This document shows, one piece after another, positions 30,224 to 41,138 of a stretch of 64,000 nt of DNA. The translations under genes and the position numbers were made by a program. A model generated the notes under the pieces. That model searched no databases. It had not been told where the DNA came from and saw only the letters and a program-made list of their open reading frames with translations. Positions within the stretch are counted from its first letter, which is position 1. Each line of letters starts with the position of its first letter. The DNA comes from Brucella oryzae (GTDB lineage: Bacteria; Pseudomonadota; Alphaproteobacteria; Rhizobiales; Rhizobiaceae), in contig JAAVLL010000001.1 of NCBI GenBank assembly GCA_012103035.1, positions 780,501-844,500 of the forward strand, read 5' to 3'.

Positions 30224-31114
30224 ATGGCTGCGATTCCATTCGATCAACGAGACGGGTTTATCTGGCTGGACGGCGAATTCGTCGACTGGAAAGATGCGAA
30301 AATTCACGTGCTGACCCATGGCCTTCATTATGCGAGCGCCGTGTTTGAAGGCGAGCGTGCCTATGGCGGCGAGATCTTCAAGCTCAATGAGCATACAGAA
30401 CGCCTGCACGAATCCGCGCGTATTCTCGGCTTCGAGATTCCCTTCAGCGTTGCTGAAATCAATGATGCCTGCCGTGAACTTCTCAAGAAGCAGGGTTTTG
30501 AAGATGCTTATGTGCGCCCGATTGCCTGGCGCGGTTCGGAATCGCTGGGCGTTTCGGCGCAGAACAACCGCATTCATCTTGCCATCGCCATCTGGCAATG
30601 GCCGAGCTATTTCTCGCCCGAAGAAAAGATGAAGGGTATCCGGCTCGATATCGCAGAATATTGTCGCCCGGACCCGCGCACCGCGCCGTCTCGCTCGAAG
30701 GCCGCCGGCCTCTATATGATCTGCACGATTTCCAAACATGCAGCAGAAGCCAAGGGCTATGCCGATGCGTTGATGCTCGACTGGCGTGGGCAGGTTGCAG
30801 AAGCAACCGGTGCAAATGTTTTCTTCGTGAAGGACGGAGCGCTTCACACGCCCAAGCCGGACTGTTTCCTCGACGGTATTACACGCCGGACGATCATTGA
30901 TCTTGCCAAGCGCCGCGGCATTGAAGTCATCGAGCGGGTAATCATGCCGGAAGAACTTGCCGGTTTTTCCGAATGCTTCCTGTGCGGAACGGCAGCGGAA
31001 GTGACGCCGGTATCCGAGATTGGTCAATACCGGTTTAAGCCTTCAGAAATTACAAATGTTCTAATGAATGACTATTCTGTCGAAGTCCAGCCTAAGCGGG
31101 CAGCAGCGGAATAA
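30224..31114 (+). CDS. ilvE: Branched-chain amino acid aminotransferase
   Basis: PLP enzyme (fold type IV) for the last step of Leu, Ile and Val synthesis. 297 residues, uninterrupted; ATG 30224 after CAGGAGCAAG. Blocks: WLDGEFVDWKDAKIHVLTHG, VFEGERAYGG, catalytic-Lys region SRSKAAGLYM, the E of the PLP site in EATGANVFFV, and FLDGITRRTIIDLA, CGTAAEVTPV near the end. It has its own terminator. A longer in-frame reading to 29921 is not supported. Confidence 0.93.
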   Translation: MAAIPFDQRDGFIWLDGEFVDWKDAKIHVLTHGLHYASAVFEGERAYGGEIFKLNEHTERLHESARILGFEIPFSVAEINDACRELLKKQGFEDAYVRPIAWRGSESLGVSAQNNRIHLAIAIWQWPSYFSPEEKMKGIRLDIAEYCRPDPRTAPSRSKAAGLYMICTISKHAAEAKGYADALMLDWRGQVAEATGANVFFVKDGALHTPKPDCFLDGITRRTIIDLAKRRGIEVIERVIMPEELAGFSECFLCGTAAEVTPVSEIGQYRFKPSEITNVLMNDYSVEVQPKRAAAE

Positions 31115-31131
31115 CTGAGTTGTAAACAGAA

Positions 31132-31158
31132 AAAGAGCGGCTTTCGGGCCGCTTTTTG
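31132..31158 (+). terminator. Rho-independent terminator of ilvE
   Basis: Stem AGCGGC / GCCGCT, loop TTTCGG, followed by TTTTTG. Confidence 0.9.
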
Positions 31159-31257
31159 TTATTCTGTCGCTTATTGTTTGACATTGGATGGTTTAGGCAC
31201 AAGATTTTTTGCCGGAGTCGCGCTATTCCGGTTTAAAACTCAGATGGGGTGACGATT

Positions 31258-31539
31258 ATGGAATCTCTACTACCTATCATTCTCCAGCTAGTTGCTGGCG
31301 CAGTTGGCGGCAACATTGCAGGCGCAGTCAAGAATATCAGTCTTGGCACCACGGGTAACACGGTGGCAGGCGGCATCGGTGGTGTCATCCTCGGTCAGCT
31401 GCTTCCGATGTTGTCGGGCGGTGGCCTCGATTCTGTTCTCAACGGTGTTGTCGGCCAGCTGGCAGGCGGCGGCGTTGGCGGTGTCGTGCTCACGGCTATT
31501 GTGGGCCTGATCAAGAACGCGATGGCCGCCAAGGCCTGA
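31258..31539 (+). CDS. Small glycine-rich hydrophobic protein
   Basis: 93 residues, uninterrupted. Almost entirely Gly, Ala, Val, Leu and Ile with glycine-zipper-like spacing (VAGAVGGNIAGAVKNISLG, GGIGGVILGQLLPMLSGGGL, GQLAGGGVGG VVLTAIVGL in pieces). There is no classical signal peptide, but it should insert in or associate with membranes, or self-assemble. ATG 31258 lies after a weak GGGGTGACG site. I do not know a function; it appears to be a conserved alphaproteobacterial protein family. Confidence 0.7.
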   Translation: MESLLPIILQLVAGAVGGNIAGAVKNISLGTTGNTVAGGIGGVILGQLLPMLSGGGLDSVLNGVVGQLAGGGVGGVVLTAIVGLIKNAMAAKA

Positions 31540-31762
31540 TTTCGCCTGATTGTGGGGACGATCGGCAAGACGAACTGTCGGGGCGCGTACCGAAGACCGT
31601 GAAACGGTTTTCGGTGAGGAGCCCTGAACAATCCTGGAGAGGAAAACGGGCGGCGTTCAGCCGCCCGTATCTATTTAAAGCTTCACCTGACGGGCAGGGA
31701 ACACTATCTCTGTGTCGGAAAGCGTCTTCCAGACCGCAATGTATTCGAGTGGAGTCAAGAAC

Positions 31763-32418
31763 ATGGGGCAATTGCAGGCCATTATCGTTCCCGTCACGCC
31801 TTTTCAGCAGAATTGCACCATTCTGTTCGACAGTGAGACCAAGAAGGGTGTTGTGATCGATCCCGGCGGCGATCTTGCTCGCATCAGGGAAGCCATCGAA
31901 TCCCAGGGGATCGATGTCGAGGCTATCTGGATCACACATGGTCATATCGATCATGCCGCCGCCGCGCTTGATCTCAAGGAAGCGCTGGATGTTGAGATTA
32001 TCGGCCCGCATAAGGACGACAAGTTCCTGCTCGACAATCTGGAAACGGCTGGCCTGAAATACGGCATCACCGAAGGCGTGCGCAATGTGACGCCGGATCG
32101 CTGGCTGGAGGAGGGGACAAGGTTTCCGTCGCCGGGCATGAGTTTGACGTCTTCCATACGCCGGGCCACGCGCCGGGGCATGTTGTGTTTTTCAGCCCCG
32201 AGGCGCGGTTTGCGATTGTTGGTGACGTGCTTTTCAACGGCTCGGTCGGACGTACCGATCTGCCGGGCGGTGACCACGCGGCGCTGATTCGCTCCATCAA
32301 GGAAAAGCTGCTGCCGCTCGGTGATGATATCGGCTTCATCTGCGGACATGGCCCCGGCAGTCGGTTTGGCGATGAGCGGCGCTCCAATCCGTTTTTGAAC
32401 GACATTGGATATGCATAG
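31763..32418 (+). CDS. Metallo-beta-lactamase fold hydrolase (glyoxalase II-like)
   Basis: About 218 residues. Metal-binding THGHIDHAA near residue 57, then FHTPGHAPGHVVFF, the bridging Asp in IVGDVLF, and the last His in ICGHGPGS. Close to the YcbL class of small glyoxalase II-like enzymes, which hydrolyse thioesters such as S-lactoylglutathione. One break near 32113 (GAGGAGGGGACAAGG, expected five G, giving EEGDKVSVAGHEF). ATG 31763. Convergent with the BA14K gene across a structured intergenic element. Confidence 0.85.
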
Positions 32419-32420
32419 TA

Positions 32421-32607
32421 AAAGCCGCCTTTAAAGGCGGCTCAGGCTGCTGACAAACCTCCGGCAGGGTCAAAATGACCTCAGATTCACGGAACGTCCC
32501 AGATTCAGAACGTGAACAAATCGGAATCAAAACCCCTCATTTTTGACTGCTTCCAAAAATCGAGGGGTTTGTAATCAATCTGAGCCGCCTTTAAAGGCGG
32601 CTTTTGA
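32421..32607. repeat. Structured intergenic element with inverted-repeat ends and three hairpins
   Basis: Two identical hairpins AGCCGCCTTTAAAGGCGGCT stand at 32423-32442 and 32583-32602. The left one has its T run on the minus strand, the right one on the plus strand, so each terminates transcription after the interior has been read. Next to them, CTCAGGCTGCTGACAAACC on the left is an imperfect inverted copy of GGTTTGTAATCAATCTGAG on the right. Inside lie a long hairpin AAAACCCCTC...GAGGGGTTT (32529-32570) and TTCACG / CGTGAA (about 32489-32515). Confidence 0.7.
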
Positions 32608-32618
32608 CTTGTTCCGTC

Positions 32619-33080
32619 TCAGTTGGCCGAGCAGAAGTGGTCGCGCCCGTCATAACCGCGATAGGTGCCGGTATTCGGATTGAACGACCGGTAACGGTCG
32701 GAGCAATACTGATACCAGCCGCGGCTCCATGGCTCATAACCGACCCGATAGGTTACGCTGCGGGTCGGAGGCGCAGGGTAATAGGCTGGCGGCGGCGGAG
32801 GCGGTGCATAGACCGGTGCAGGCTGCACATAGGTCGGTTGCGGCTGGCTCAGCGCGCTGCCGATGAGGGCGCCCGCTGCAAGGCCGATCACGCCCGCAGC
32901 GACGGCGTCGCCATTACTCCGGTGGCGGTGACGATAATAGGGACGGTCCCAGCCGCCGCGATCCCAGCCGCGGTCCCAACCACGGCGACCCCAGGAATCC
33001 GCCGATGCGGTTGCAAGCGGGGCGGCAATTGCCGCAAGCGATGCCGCTGCCAGAATGGCTGTCTTTGCAAATCGGTTCAT
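32619..33080 (-). CDS. BA14K-family exported protein
   Basis: 153 residues, uninterrupted. Signal peptide MNRFAKTAILAAASLAA with cleavage after TASA, an Arg/Trp/Tyr-rich segment (GWDRGWDRGGWDRPYYRHRH), a hydrophobic helix (AVAAGVIGLAAGALIGSALS), a Pro-rich linker, and the C-terminal BA14K motif WYQYCSDRYRSFNPNTGTY, GYDGRDHFC with two Cys. In Brucella abortus the 14-kDa member is immunoreactive and lectin-like. Probably periplasmic or cell-surface; exact role unknown. Confidence 0.85.
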   Translation of the reverse strand: MNRFAKTAILAAASLAAIAAPLATASADSWGRRGWDRGWDRGGWDRPYYRHRHRSNGDAVAAGVIGLAAGALIGSALSQPQPTYVQPAPVYAPPPPPPAYYPAPPTRSVTYRVGYEPWSRGWYQYCSDRYRSFNPNTGTYRGYDGRDHFCSAN

Positions 33081-33388
33081 TGTTCGCTCCTTCAGAAGCT
33101 TGACTGCAATTCTTCCGATACGTTTGCCAAACGGGCACGGGCGTATCGTTTATGAATAGGTGATTAACTCTTTCGACATGAATGGAGGCTGAACAATGGT
33201 GAAGGGCGGCCGAAAGCCGTCAGTTTCCGGTAAATTACACGCAGTATCTGTAATATTTCGCGCCTGATACCCAAGCCGCCCGAATATGGTTCATGGGGGT
33301 CTGGTTAAGCCCCGAGCGGCGATTGGGCTTGTTTTTGCTTCAGGCTCTTAGCGCCTTGATGTGACTGGCGGATGGTTGGTACGGGCAA
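33081..33388. other. Intergenic region upstream of the BA14K gene
   Basis: About 308 bases. It must contain the BA14K promoter. I see no repeat copy, hairpin with T run or ORF that I would support. Confidence 0.4.
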
Positions 33389-33412
33389 TAAAAACCCCGG
33401 CAAAAGCCGGGG
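33389..33412 (-). terminator. Rho-independent terminator of the cold-shock gene
   Basis: On the minus strand CCCCGGC / GCCGGGG with loop TTTT is followed by TTTTTATTG. It lies 27 bases past the csp stop. Confidence 0.9.
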
Positions 33413-33438
33413 CAAAGGGTAGGTTCTTTTATGAACAA

Positions 33439-33654
33439 TCAGCCGGTAACGGTGATGTTCACGGCCTTGGGGCCTTTGCCGCGACGATCCGGTTCCGTCT
33501 CGTAGGAAACCTTCTGATTGTCTGCGAGGCCGGTGAGGCCAGAAGCCTGTACTGCGGAGATGTGTACGAAAATGTCCGCGCCACCATCATCCGGCTTGAT
33601 GAAACCGAAGCCTTTTTCGGTATTGAAGAATTTGACCTGTCCGGTCTGTGCCAT
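33439..33654 (-). CDS. cspA: Cold-shock domain protein
   Basis: 71 residues, uninterrupted single CSD. RNP1 KGFGFI and RNP2 DIFVHISAV are intact; starts MAQTGQVKFFNTE. RNA chaperone, cytoplasmic. A second paralogue is at 57184-57393 ([10 protein letters not shown]). A long GC-moderate region upstream may be the regulated 5' untranslated region usual for this family. Confidence 0.93.
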   Translation of the reverse strand: MAQTGQVKFFNTEKGFGFIKPDDGGADIFVHISAVQASGLTGLADNQKVSYETEPDRRGKGPKAVNITVTG

Positions 33655-34059
33655 GGGATCCGTTCCTTTTCCTTGGCGCCACCGCTCTTGTTGGAGACGA
33701 TGGTATTATAAATTCTGCCAAGTGCACCACACACCCGGCAGAGGGTTATGCAGGCAGTTCTCGACATTGGGAAGGAACCGATCATTGCCGAAGGGAGCCT
33801 TCGACCCGGAACTTATAGCGGCCCCGGCACGCCGTTCTTCCAGTCTTCCATTTGTTCGCTAAATGCCCGAACAGGCGAAGACTGATCTATGAAGCGGTAT
33901 TTGGCAAGCAAATTCTTTGAGGAGGACATGATTGGTTATCTTTGAACCGGTATCGTCATAATTTTTACGATTGTTTCAAGAAAATCACATTCCCATTTCC
34001 AAAACAGAACAGGCTATCTCTAATACATCAAGAATATAATGAGATATGTCTTTGCCAAC
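33655..34059. other. Intergenic region upstream of cspA
   Basis: About 405 bases. The first ~100 bases upstream of the cspA start are the likely 5' untranslated leader. Bases 33940-34040 are markedly AT-rich. I see no gene; the plus-strand ORF readings here are antisense to cspA and lack codon character. Confidence 0.4.
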
Positions 34060-34958
34060 TCATCGATTGCGCGAAACTATGCATGCACCACCGGCGGCGC
34101 GCAGTCTCGCACAAATACGGTCGGCTTCGCTGCGGCTGTCGGCGCCGATACGTACGGCATAGATGCCGCGCCGTCCCATCGGCGTCCGTATCCGGCTGAT
34201 GACAGGATCGTGGCCGGCAAGTACGGTGCTGAATTGCTTGCGCAGGCGCGCCCATTGATTGACGGCAGCACTGCGGCGGAAATTGCCTGCGACCTGTATG
34301 CCCCAGGGCTTCGGTTTCACACGCGACATTGGAATGGTGGCGCTGCGGATGATCGGCAGACGCTTGCATGCCTCATTGAATGCGAGTTTTGGATCCAGCG
34401 GGCGATTTACGATCTCCTTGCCGGCGGCAAAATCGTCGGCAGGCGCGCCGGTAATATCGAGAACGTAGTTTTCCGTTTCGAGCGGCAGAAACCCGCCTGA
34501 ACGCATCCAGTTCGAAACGCGCCCGGCTCCTGCATTATAGGCGGCGGCTGCAAGGCCCCATTACCGAAGGCGCCTTTCAGGTCTCGCAGAAAATTGGCTG
34601 AAGCTGGAATGGCCTGTTCGACGTCGAAGGGATCGGCAAGTCCGCGTTCCTTCGCCGTATATGGCATGAATTGCGCAATGCCCTCGGCACCGACCGGGCT
34701 GACGGCCCTATGATCGAAACGGCTTTCTTTCCAGATCAGCCGGGCGAAGAAATCGCGCGGAATGCCGTGGGCGTCGGCATTGGCGCCGATGAGCTGGCAG
34801 ATGCGGCTGACGGTTGGCGCCTTCTTCTCCGGTGGCAAGGGCGGCGCGTAGACCGGCGGGTTCGGTTCGCTGGCCGCATGAGACGAGGCGACGCCGAAAG
34901 GCAGGCTGAAAAGCTGCGAAGCCAGGATAAACGCTATGCTGTGCCGGTAACGATTCAT
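34060..34958 (-). CDS. Lytic transglycosylase with C-terminal SPOR domain
   Basis: About 300 residues. Signal peptide (MNRYRHSIAFILASQLFSLP), then an SLT catalytic domain with the catalytic Glu in LIWKESRFDHRAVSPVGAEG and the blocks IAQFMPYTA and AAAAYNAGAGRVSNW; a C-terminal SPOR-like domain (WGIQVAGNFRRSAAVNQWARL to the end) that binds denuded peptidoglycan at division sites. It cleaves glycan strands in the periplasm. One break near 34557 (plus-strand CCCC, expected five C, giving FGNGGLAAAAYNAG). The SPOR domain suggests a role at the septum. Confidence 0.85.
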
Positions 34959-35104
34959 GTTGCCTGTTCCGCCCCTCAACTTCGGCCAAGGTAAAGCATA
35001 TGGGCGGGTTGTCGATATGGTCCGCTAGGTTTTGCACTTTTGCAAAAGACTTGCCCTTGTTGAAGGTTGCGCCATGTTGATGATCGGGACAAAGGGAGAG
35101 GAAA

Positions 35105-35554
35105 ATGCAATTTCATCGTTTCAAACAATTGGCTGTGCTTGCAGGCGCGCTGCTTCTCGCGGGTTGCGTGGCCGAAGGCGGGCCGGATTATCGTCCACCA
35201 GTTCGGCCGGGGCCGTCACAGCCGCAGATGTGTCCGATGATCTATGCGCCTGTCTGCGCCACGCGCGGCTCTTCGCGCAAGACATTCGGCAATTCCTGTC
35301 AGGCGAGAGCGGAAGGCTATCGCGTCATCGCAAACGGCCAATGCGGATCGAGGCCGGGTCCGGGATGGGGCGGTGCGGGCGGAATGCGTCCGCCGCATCA
35401 GGGCAACAGGCCAGGCAGGCCGGGCATGGGCGCCTGCACGCGGGAATATATGCCCGTTTGCGCAAGACGCGGTAACGAACGGCGCACATTCTCCAACCGT
35501 TGCGAAGCCGATCGTGCAGGCTATCGCATCATGAATAGCGGGCAGTGCCGGTAG
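35105..35554 (+). CDS. Lipoprotein with two Kazal-type protease-inhibitor domains
   Basis: 149 residues, uninterrupted. Signal peptide with lipobox LLLAGC, a Pro-rich spacer, Kazal domain 1 (residues ~42-80: CPMIYAPVCATRG to NGQC) and Kazal domain 2 (~111-149: CTREYMPVCARRG to NSGQC), separated by a Gly/Pro-rich linker. Each domain keeps the PVC motif, the NxC and the terminal GQC; four Cys pairs can be drawn. Probably on the outer membrane, inhibiting serine proteases of host, predator or competitor; that role is inference. ATG 35105 after GGGAGAGGAAA. Confidence 0.85.
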   Translation: MQFHRFKQLAVLAGALLLAGCVAEGGPDYRPPVRPGPSQPQMCPMIYAPVCATRGSSRKTFGNSCQARAEGYRVIANGQCGSRPGPGWGGAGGMRPPHQGNRPGRPGMGACTREYMPVCARRGNERRTFSNRCEADRAGYRIMNSGQCR

Positions 35555-35624
35555 ATTGGAAGAGTGAGTGAATGGAAGGACCGCAAGATGCGACCCTTTC
35601 CATTTCAGTTCATGAATAGGTTCG

Positions 35625-38475
<2,851 letters not shown>

Positions 38476-38502
38476 GACCCTATACTGTTACCGCATGTCC
38501 TA

Positions 38503-38643
38503 GAGCCTGTTCCAAAAGTCGCCCTGTGCGGCTACAAATGGCGATTTTTCTGCGTTCCAGTGCTCACGTACCTTAAGTACGCTCCGCTCCGGTACTCGAA
38601 AATCACCATTTTCGCACGCACATGCCGCTTTTGATTCAGGCTC
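38503..38643. mobile_element. MITE-like 141-bp repeat, complete copy
   Basis: Imperfect terminal inverted repeats GAGCCTGTTCCAAAAGTCG / CGGCTTTTGATTCAGGCTC-type ends, a central self-complementary block CGTACCTTAAGTACG and the conserved part CGCTCCGGTACTCGAAAATC. Nearly identical to 40988-41129. It carries no ORF. Brucella Bru-RS palindromes are a possible identity; I cannot confirm. Confidence 0.75.
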
Positions 38644-38645
38644 TT

Positions 38646-38682
38646 AAGCGAAAACCGGTTTCCACTTTTCCGCAACATGCTT
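38646..38682. repeat. Short palindromic element next to the MITE copy
   Basis: AAGCGAAAACCGGTTTCCACTTTTCCGC followed by AACATGCTT, a shortened member of the family at 15134 and 63659. Confidence 0.6.
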
Positions 38683-38752
38683 CCAATATGGAATTTCAGC
38701 GTTCAAATGAAAAGAGTGTGAAAGCGAAATCCTCCGCATGCCTTCCATATCC

Positions 38753-38788
38753 GGTTTGCTCCTGACAGAAGGCTGTCAGGAGCAAACC
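38753..38788. other. Long perfect hairpin without T run
   Basis: GGTTTGCTCCTGACAG and its exact complement are separated only by AAGG: a 16-bp perfect stem with a 4-base loop. It lies in the uvrB-yciA divergent intergenic region. Confidence 0.85.
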
Positions 38789-38847
38789 CGTTACTGGCGG
38801 ACTTTTCTTCGCTGAAGCCTTGTCCCATACTTTGCCGCGACTCATTA

Positions 38848-38946
38848 GAGCGCGTTTCGATCTGATAGGATCAGATCGGCGTTTCATCTATTTGTTTTGA
38901 CGCGCATCTTTTCCGAAAATCGTTTTACACTTTTCGGGATGCGCTC
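38848..38946. repeat. About 100-bp palindromic intergenic repeat
   Basis: GAGCGCGTTTCGATCTGATA, central CATCTATTTGTTTTGACGC, end TTTTCGGGATGCGCTC. Related to 11279-11379. It ends 23 bases before the yciA start, so the yciA promoter must lie in or before it. Confidence 0.7.
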
Positions 38947-38969
38947 TAATCCAGAAAGGACATCCCATC

Positions 38970-39359
38970 ATGAGTGACGCGAACGAGCCGACGGGATCGC
39001 TGACCATCCGCGTTTCCGCCATGCCCAAGGACGCCAATTCAGCCTATGATATTTTCGGCGGCTGGGTGATGGCGCAGATGGATATGGCCGCTGGCATCCG
39101 TTCTGCCGAGCGCGCCAAGGGGCGCACGGTGACAGCGGCGGTGCGCGAAATGTCATTCGCCCGACCGGTGAAGATCGGTGACACACTCTGCGTCTATACG
39201 GATATAACGCGGGTAGGCCGTACGTCCATCACGCTGCGGGTCGAGGCGTGGGCGAAACGCTATCTCAGCGACAAGCGCGACCTCGTTACCCATGCTGAAT
39301 TCATTATGGTTTCTCTGGATGCGGACGGCAAGCCGACACCGGTGCCGCCTGAAGAATAA
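38970..39359 (+). CDS. yciA: Acyl-CoA thioesterase, YciA type
   Basis: 129 residues, uninterrupted. Hotdog fold: SAYDIFGGWVMAQMDMAAGI carries the active-site Asp region, VREMSFARPVKIGDTLCVYTD is the conserved body, and AEFIMVSLDADGKP the C terminus. Hydrolyses short to medium acyl-CoA. ATG 38970 after AGAAAGGACA. Monocistronic, ending in a bidirectional terminator shared with the extensin-family gene. Confidence 0.9.
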   Translation: MSDANEPTGSLTIRVSAMPKDANSAYDIFGGWVMAQMDMAAGIRSAERAKGRTVTAAVREMSFARPVKIGDTLCVYTDITRVGRTSITLRVEAWAKRYLSDKRDLVTHAEFIMVSLDADGKPTPVPPEE

Positions 39360-39365
39360 ACATCG

Positions 39366-39393
39366 TCAAGCCCGGCATTGCGCCGGGCTTATT
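39366..39393. terminator. Bidirectional terminator between yciA and the extensin-family gene
   Basis: AAGCCCGGC / GCCGGGCTT with a 5-base loop. It overlaps the extensin-family stop codon (TAA on the minus strand, 39389-39391). Confidence 0.8.
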
Positions 39394-40326
39394 TGCAGGC
39401 GCGGTAGCGCTGCGGCGCTGCATCAGGTCGAAATGGAAGTGATCGGCATGTTCGGGGTTATAGCCGGGGCCGAGAACCGTCGTGAAATAGCCGCACGCAT
39501 CGGAGCGGACGCTGTTGAGCAGGCCCTTTTCGCGGAAGGCGAAGAAGCCCGGCTTGCGCACCATGATGTTCTTGCCGTTGTTCAGCACGATCTTGGTGAC
39601 ATCGATGGCGTTGCCGCGTGAATGTTCCGACATTTCGCGCCGCGACGGTTGTTCATGGTGCGGCAGGAATAACCGCCGGCATTATGGATCGTGCTGACGC
39701 CGGACAGATAGCGCAGTCGTGAGGCCGGTTGCAGGTCACCCTTGATCCAGCGGGCAAATGCTTCGGTCACCTGACAGTTCAGCGTCGCTGCCGGTTTGAA
39801 AGCGATGGACCCGCTGTTGAAACCGGATACCTCGATCGGATTTGCGATCTGGCAGGAGCTGCTGCGATAGATCGGCGGCTTTTCCGAAGACGACGCCGAG
39901 CCGCTTCAGCCGCGTGCGGCAGGCGGCTTCTGAATTGGACATCGTGTAGATGTTTTCGGCGGCTGTCACCGGGTTTTGAACGGGAGCCGTGAAGCCGTAG
40001 TCGCCGGAATATTGCGGCTGGCTCTGCGGTGTGGATTGCGCGACGTGGTTTTCTTCCTCTTCCGCAAGCCCGACGACGCGCTCTTCCTGCGGCGCTTGCA
40101 TGACAGGTGCCTCCACGACTGGGGCATTAATCGGGGCAGCACTTGCGACCGGCGCCTCAGGCACTATCACATCGGAATTGCCGACGCTGGCCTGCGGGCG
40201 CGGCGCGCTCTCGCCGGAACAACCGGCGATGACGGTCAGTAGCGCGATAGATAAAGACGGGGCCAGGCGTCGCAACCGGGAGCGCTGGCGGCTGACTGGA
40301 GCGGTGGCGGACAACGCAGAACTCAT
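39389..40326 (-). CDS. Extensin-like C-terminal family (ExtC) lipoprotein
   Basis: About 315 residues. Signal peptide with lipobox VIAGC, a low-complexity Pro/Ala/Val linker rich in VEAP-like words, then an ExtC domain related to D-Ala-D-Ala carboxypeptidases/VanY: CRTRLKRLGVVF, CQVTEAFARWIKGDLQPASR, the metal-binding SEHSRGNAIDV and HADHFHFDL. Probably acts on peptidoglycan in the periplasm. Breaks: near 39887 (net two bases missing), 39634 (AAA, expected AAAA, before MSEHSRG) and near 39408 (one base missing before YRACK). Start at 40326 preferred because AAAAGG is eight bases upstream. Confidence 0.8.
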
Positions 40327-40636
40327 GTCCATACCTTTTCTTCAGGAGACCAGACCGATGGCGTTCCACGAATATTAGCTTGCAAGCGTAAAGGAAGAGT
40401 CAGCGCCGGTGTTAAGAGCTGTGGCGTAAACGGGGCAGGGCATAATCTGACCGGAGTGAAGTGAAGGCGATCAAGATTATGCTTCAATTGAAAAACTTGG
40501 AGCGCCGATCTGATACAATCAGATCGAAACGCGCTCAAGGCGCGGCATTGGCAAAATGCCCGCTTTATTCTATCACCTTGCGGCGGTTTCGGGCCATGCC
40601 GCAGACAACATCCTCCCGGTCCCTGAAGTCATTTCC
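40327..40636. other. Intergenic region with a shortened palindrome
   Basis: Bases 40500-40536 (GAGCGCCGATCTGATACAAT, then CAGATCGAAACGCGCTC) are a 37-base internal-deletion form of the 100-bp palindrome family. Otherwise nothing recognised; promoters of both divergent genes should be here. Confidence 0.6.
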
Positions 40637-40987
40637 ATGTCAGCACTGATTTCGCCGAGCGTTCTGCCGATCCTGCTTCTCATCGGCTCGAACGTTTTCA
40701 TGACATTCGCCTGGTACGGGCACCTGAAATTCACCAGCACGCCACTCGTCACGGTCATCTTCATCAGCTGGGGTATCGCACTGATCGAATATTGCCTCGC
40801 GGTCCCCGCGAACCGTATCGGGCATGAGGTCTATTCGGCAGCGCAGCTCAAGACGATTCAAGAGGTCATCACGCTGGTGATCTTCAGCCTGTTCTCGGTA
40901 TTCTACCTCAAGGAAGCCTTTACCTGGCACCACCTGCTGGGCTTCGCGCTCATAGCGGGTGGGGCAGCACTCATCTTCAAGGGGTGA
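40637..40987 (+). CDS. DUF486 (DMT-superfamily) small membrane protein
   Basis: 116 residues, uninterrupted, four predicted membrane helices (SVLPILLLIGSNVFMTFAWY, TVIFISWGIALIEYCLAV, VITLVIFSLFSVFYL and LLGFALIAGGAALIF). The WYGHLKF and VFYLKEAFTWHH motifs are family marks. It resembles small multidrug-resistance proteins in size and topology, but its transport substrate is unknown. ATG 40637. Its stop is directly followed by a MITE copy. Confidence 0.85.
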   Translation: MSALISPSVLPILLLIGSNVFMTFAWYGHLKFTSTPLVTVIFISWGIALIEYCLAVPANRIGHEVYSAAQLKTIQEVITLVIFSLFSVFYLKEAFTWHHLLGFALIAGGAALIFKG

Positions 40988-41129
40988 GAGCCTGTTCCAA
41001 AAGTCGCCCTGTGTGGCTGCAAATGGCAATTTGCCTGTGTTCCGGTGCTCACGTACCTTTAAGTACGCTCCGCTCCGGTACTCGAAAATCACCATTTTCG
41101 CGCACACAAGCCGCTTTTGATTCAGGCTC
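40988..41129. mobile_element. MITE-like 142-bp repeat, complete copy
   Basis: Begins GAGCCTGTTCCAAAAGTCGC on the base after the DUF486 stop codon and ends TTTTGATTCAGGCTC ten bases before the convergent EamA-type gene's stop. Central block CGTACCTTTAAGTACG. It may serve as the terminator for both genes. Confidence 0.78.
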
Positions 41130-41138
41130 CAACGCGCT

